A stretch of 46,246 nucleotides of DNA, taken from the NCBI GenBank assembly GCA_002690655.1, contig NZFL01000029.1, forward strand, positions 119,273 through 165,518. The letters run 5' to 3'. Position numbers and translations under genes: made by a program. The notes beneath the pieces were generated by a model. The model was not told where the DNA came from and did no database searches. It saw nothing but the letters and a program-made list of their open reading frames with translations. Shown piece after piece: positions 44,557-46,246 of this stretch (the stretch's first letter is position 1; each line of letters begins with the position of its first letter). Source of the DNA: Pedosphaera sp. Its GTDB lineage: Bacteria; Verrucomicrobiota; Verrucomicrobiia; Limisphaerales; AAA164-E04.

Positions 44557-44587
44557 CTCAAACTTGTGTAATCAATTGAACCAAAAT

Positions 44588-46246
<1,659 letters not shown>

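Overview
The window looks like chromosomal DNA of a free-living Verrucomicrobiota bacterium (Gram-negative, moderate GC). Four things point there. The lexA promoter carries a perfect TGTTC-N4-GAACA palindrome, the LexA box known from Verrucomicrobia. There is a DUF5069 protein and there are orphan DUF1559-like pseudopilins with H-X9-DG tails. There are very large secreted proteins with LamG, Ig-like and VWA modules and the 'YRVESSxDxxxW' type C-terminus, plus a sulfatase and a Tat-exported Gfo/Idh/MocA oxidoreductase. LptD confirms an outer membrane. I see no tRNA, rRNA, CRISPR array, insertion sequence or prophage, and no gene-free stretch longer than about 210 bases.

Layout, left to right. 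1-2143: tail of an unknown gene, then larB-larC (nickel-pincer cofactor), all overlapping by 4 nt. 2272-4694: a pseudopilin and an ethanolamine-type APC permease. 4759-10085: an SOS locus made of an autoregulated lexA followed by one very long gene that fuses a complete Y-family polymerase (DinB/Pol IV) to a complete C-family polymerase (DnaE2-like). 10226-14310: a VTT-domain membrane protein, a sulfatase and a secreted propeller-plus-EEP nuclease/phosphatase-like protein. 14492-17494: cstA-nadD-rsfS and a possible 35-codon small membrane protein. 17545-20279: DUF5069 protein, purF, and a decayed VWA gene. 20464-24674: LOG protein, Gfo/Idh/MocA oxidoreductase, Na+/H+ antiporter with an RCK domain. 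24695-25989: pseudopilin and peroxiredoxin with a clear terminator. 26231-31378: a 1715-residue secreted protein with five exact-length repeats and a VWA domain. 31484-34731: three genes for trans-4-hydroxyproline catabolism. 34828-40583: triple-LamG secreted protein and LptD. 40801-44067: a four-gene operon (ABC ATPase, ABC permease, His-rich lipoprotein, DUF3299 lipoprotein) resembling a zinc-uptake (Zrg-like) system. 44107-46246: a 5'-truncated EEP remnant and the C-terminal part of a second large surface protein, with an in-frame (Pro-Glu)n hexamer microsatellite running off the window end.

The most unusual item is the DinB::DnaE single-polypeptide polymerase next to lexA. It appears to condense the usual multi-gene SOS mutagenesis cassette (imuA-imuB-dnaE2) into one protein whose Y-family half keeps its catalytic residues. 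Second is a pair of surface proteins (26231-31378 and 44588-46246) that share an undescribed C-terminal module ending in a cysteine cluster.
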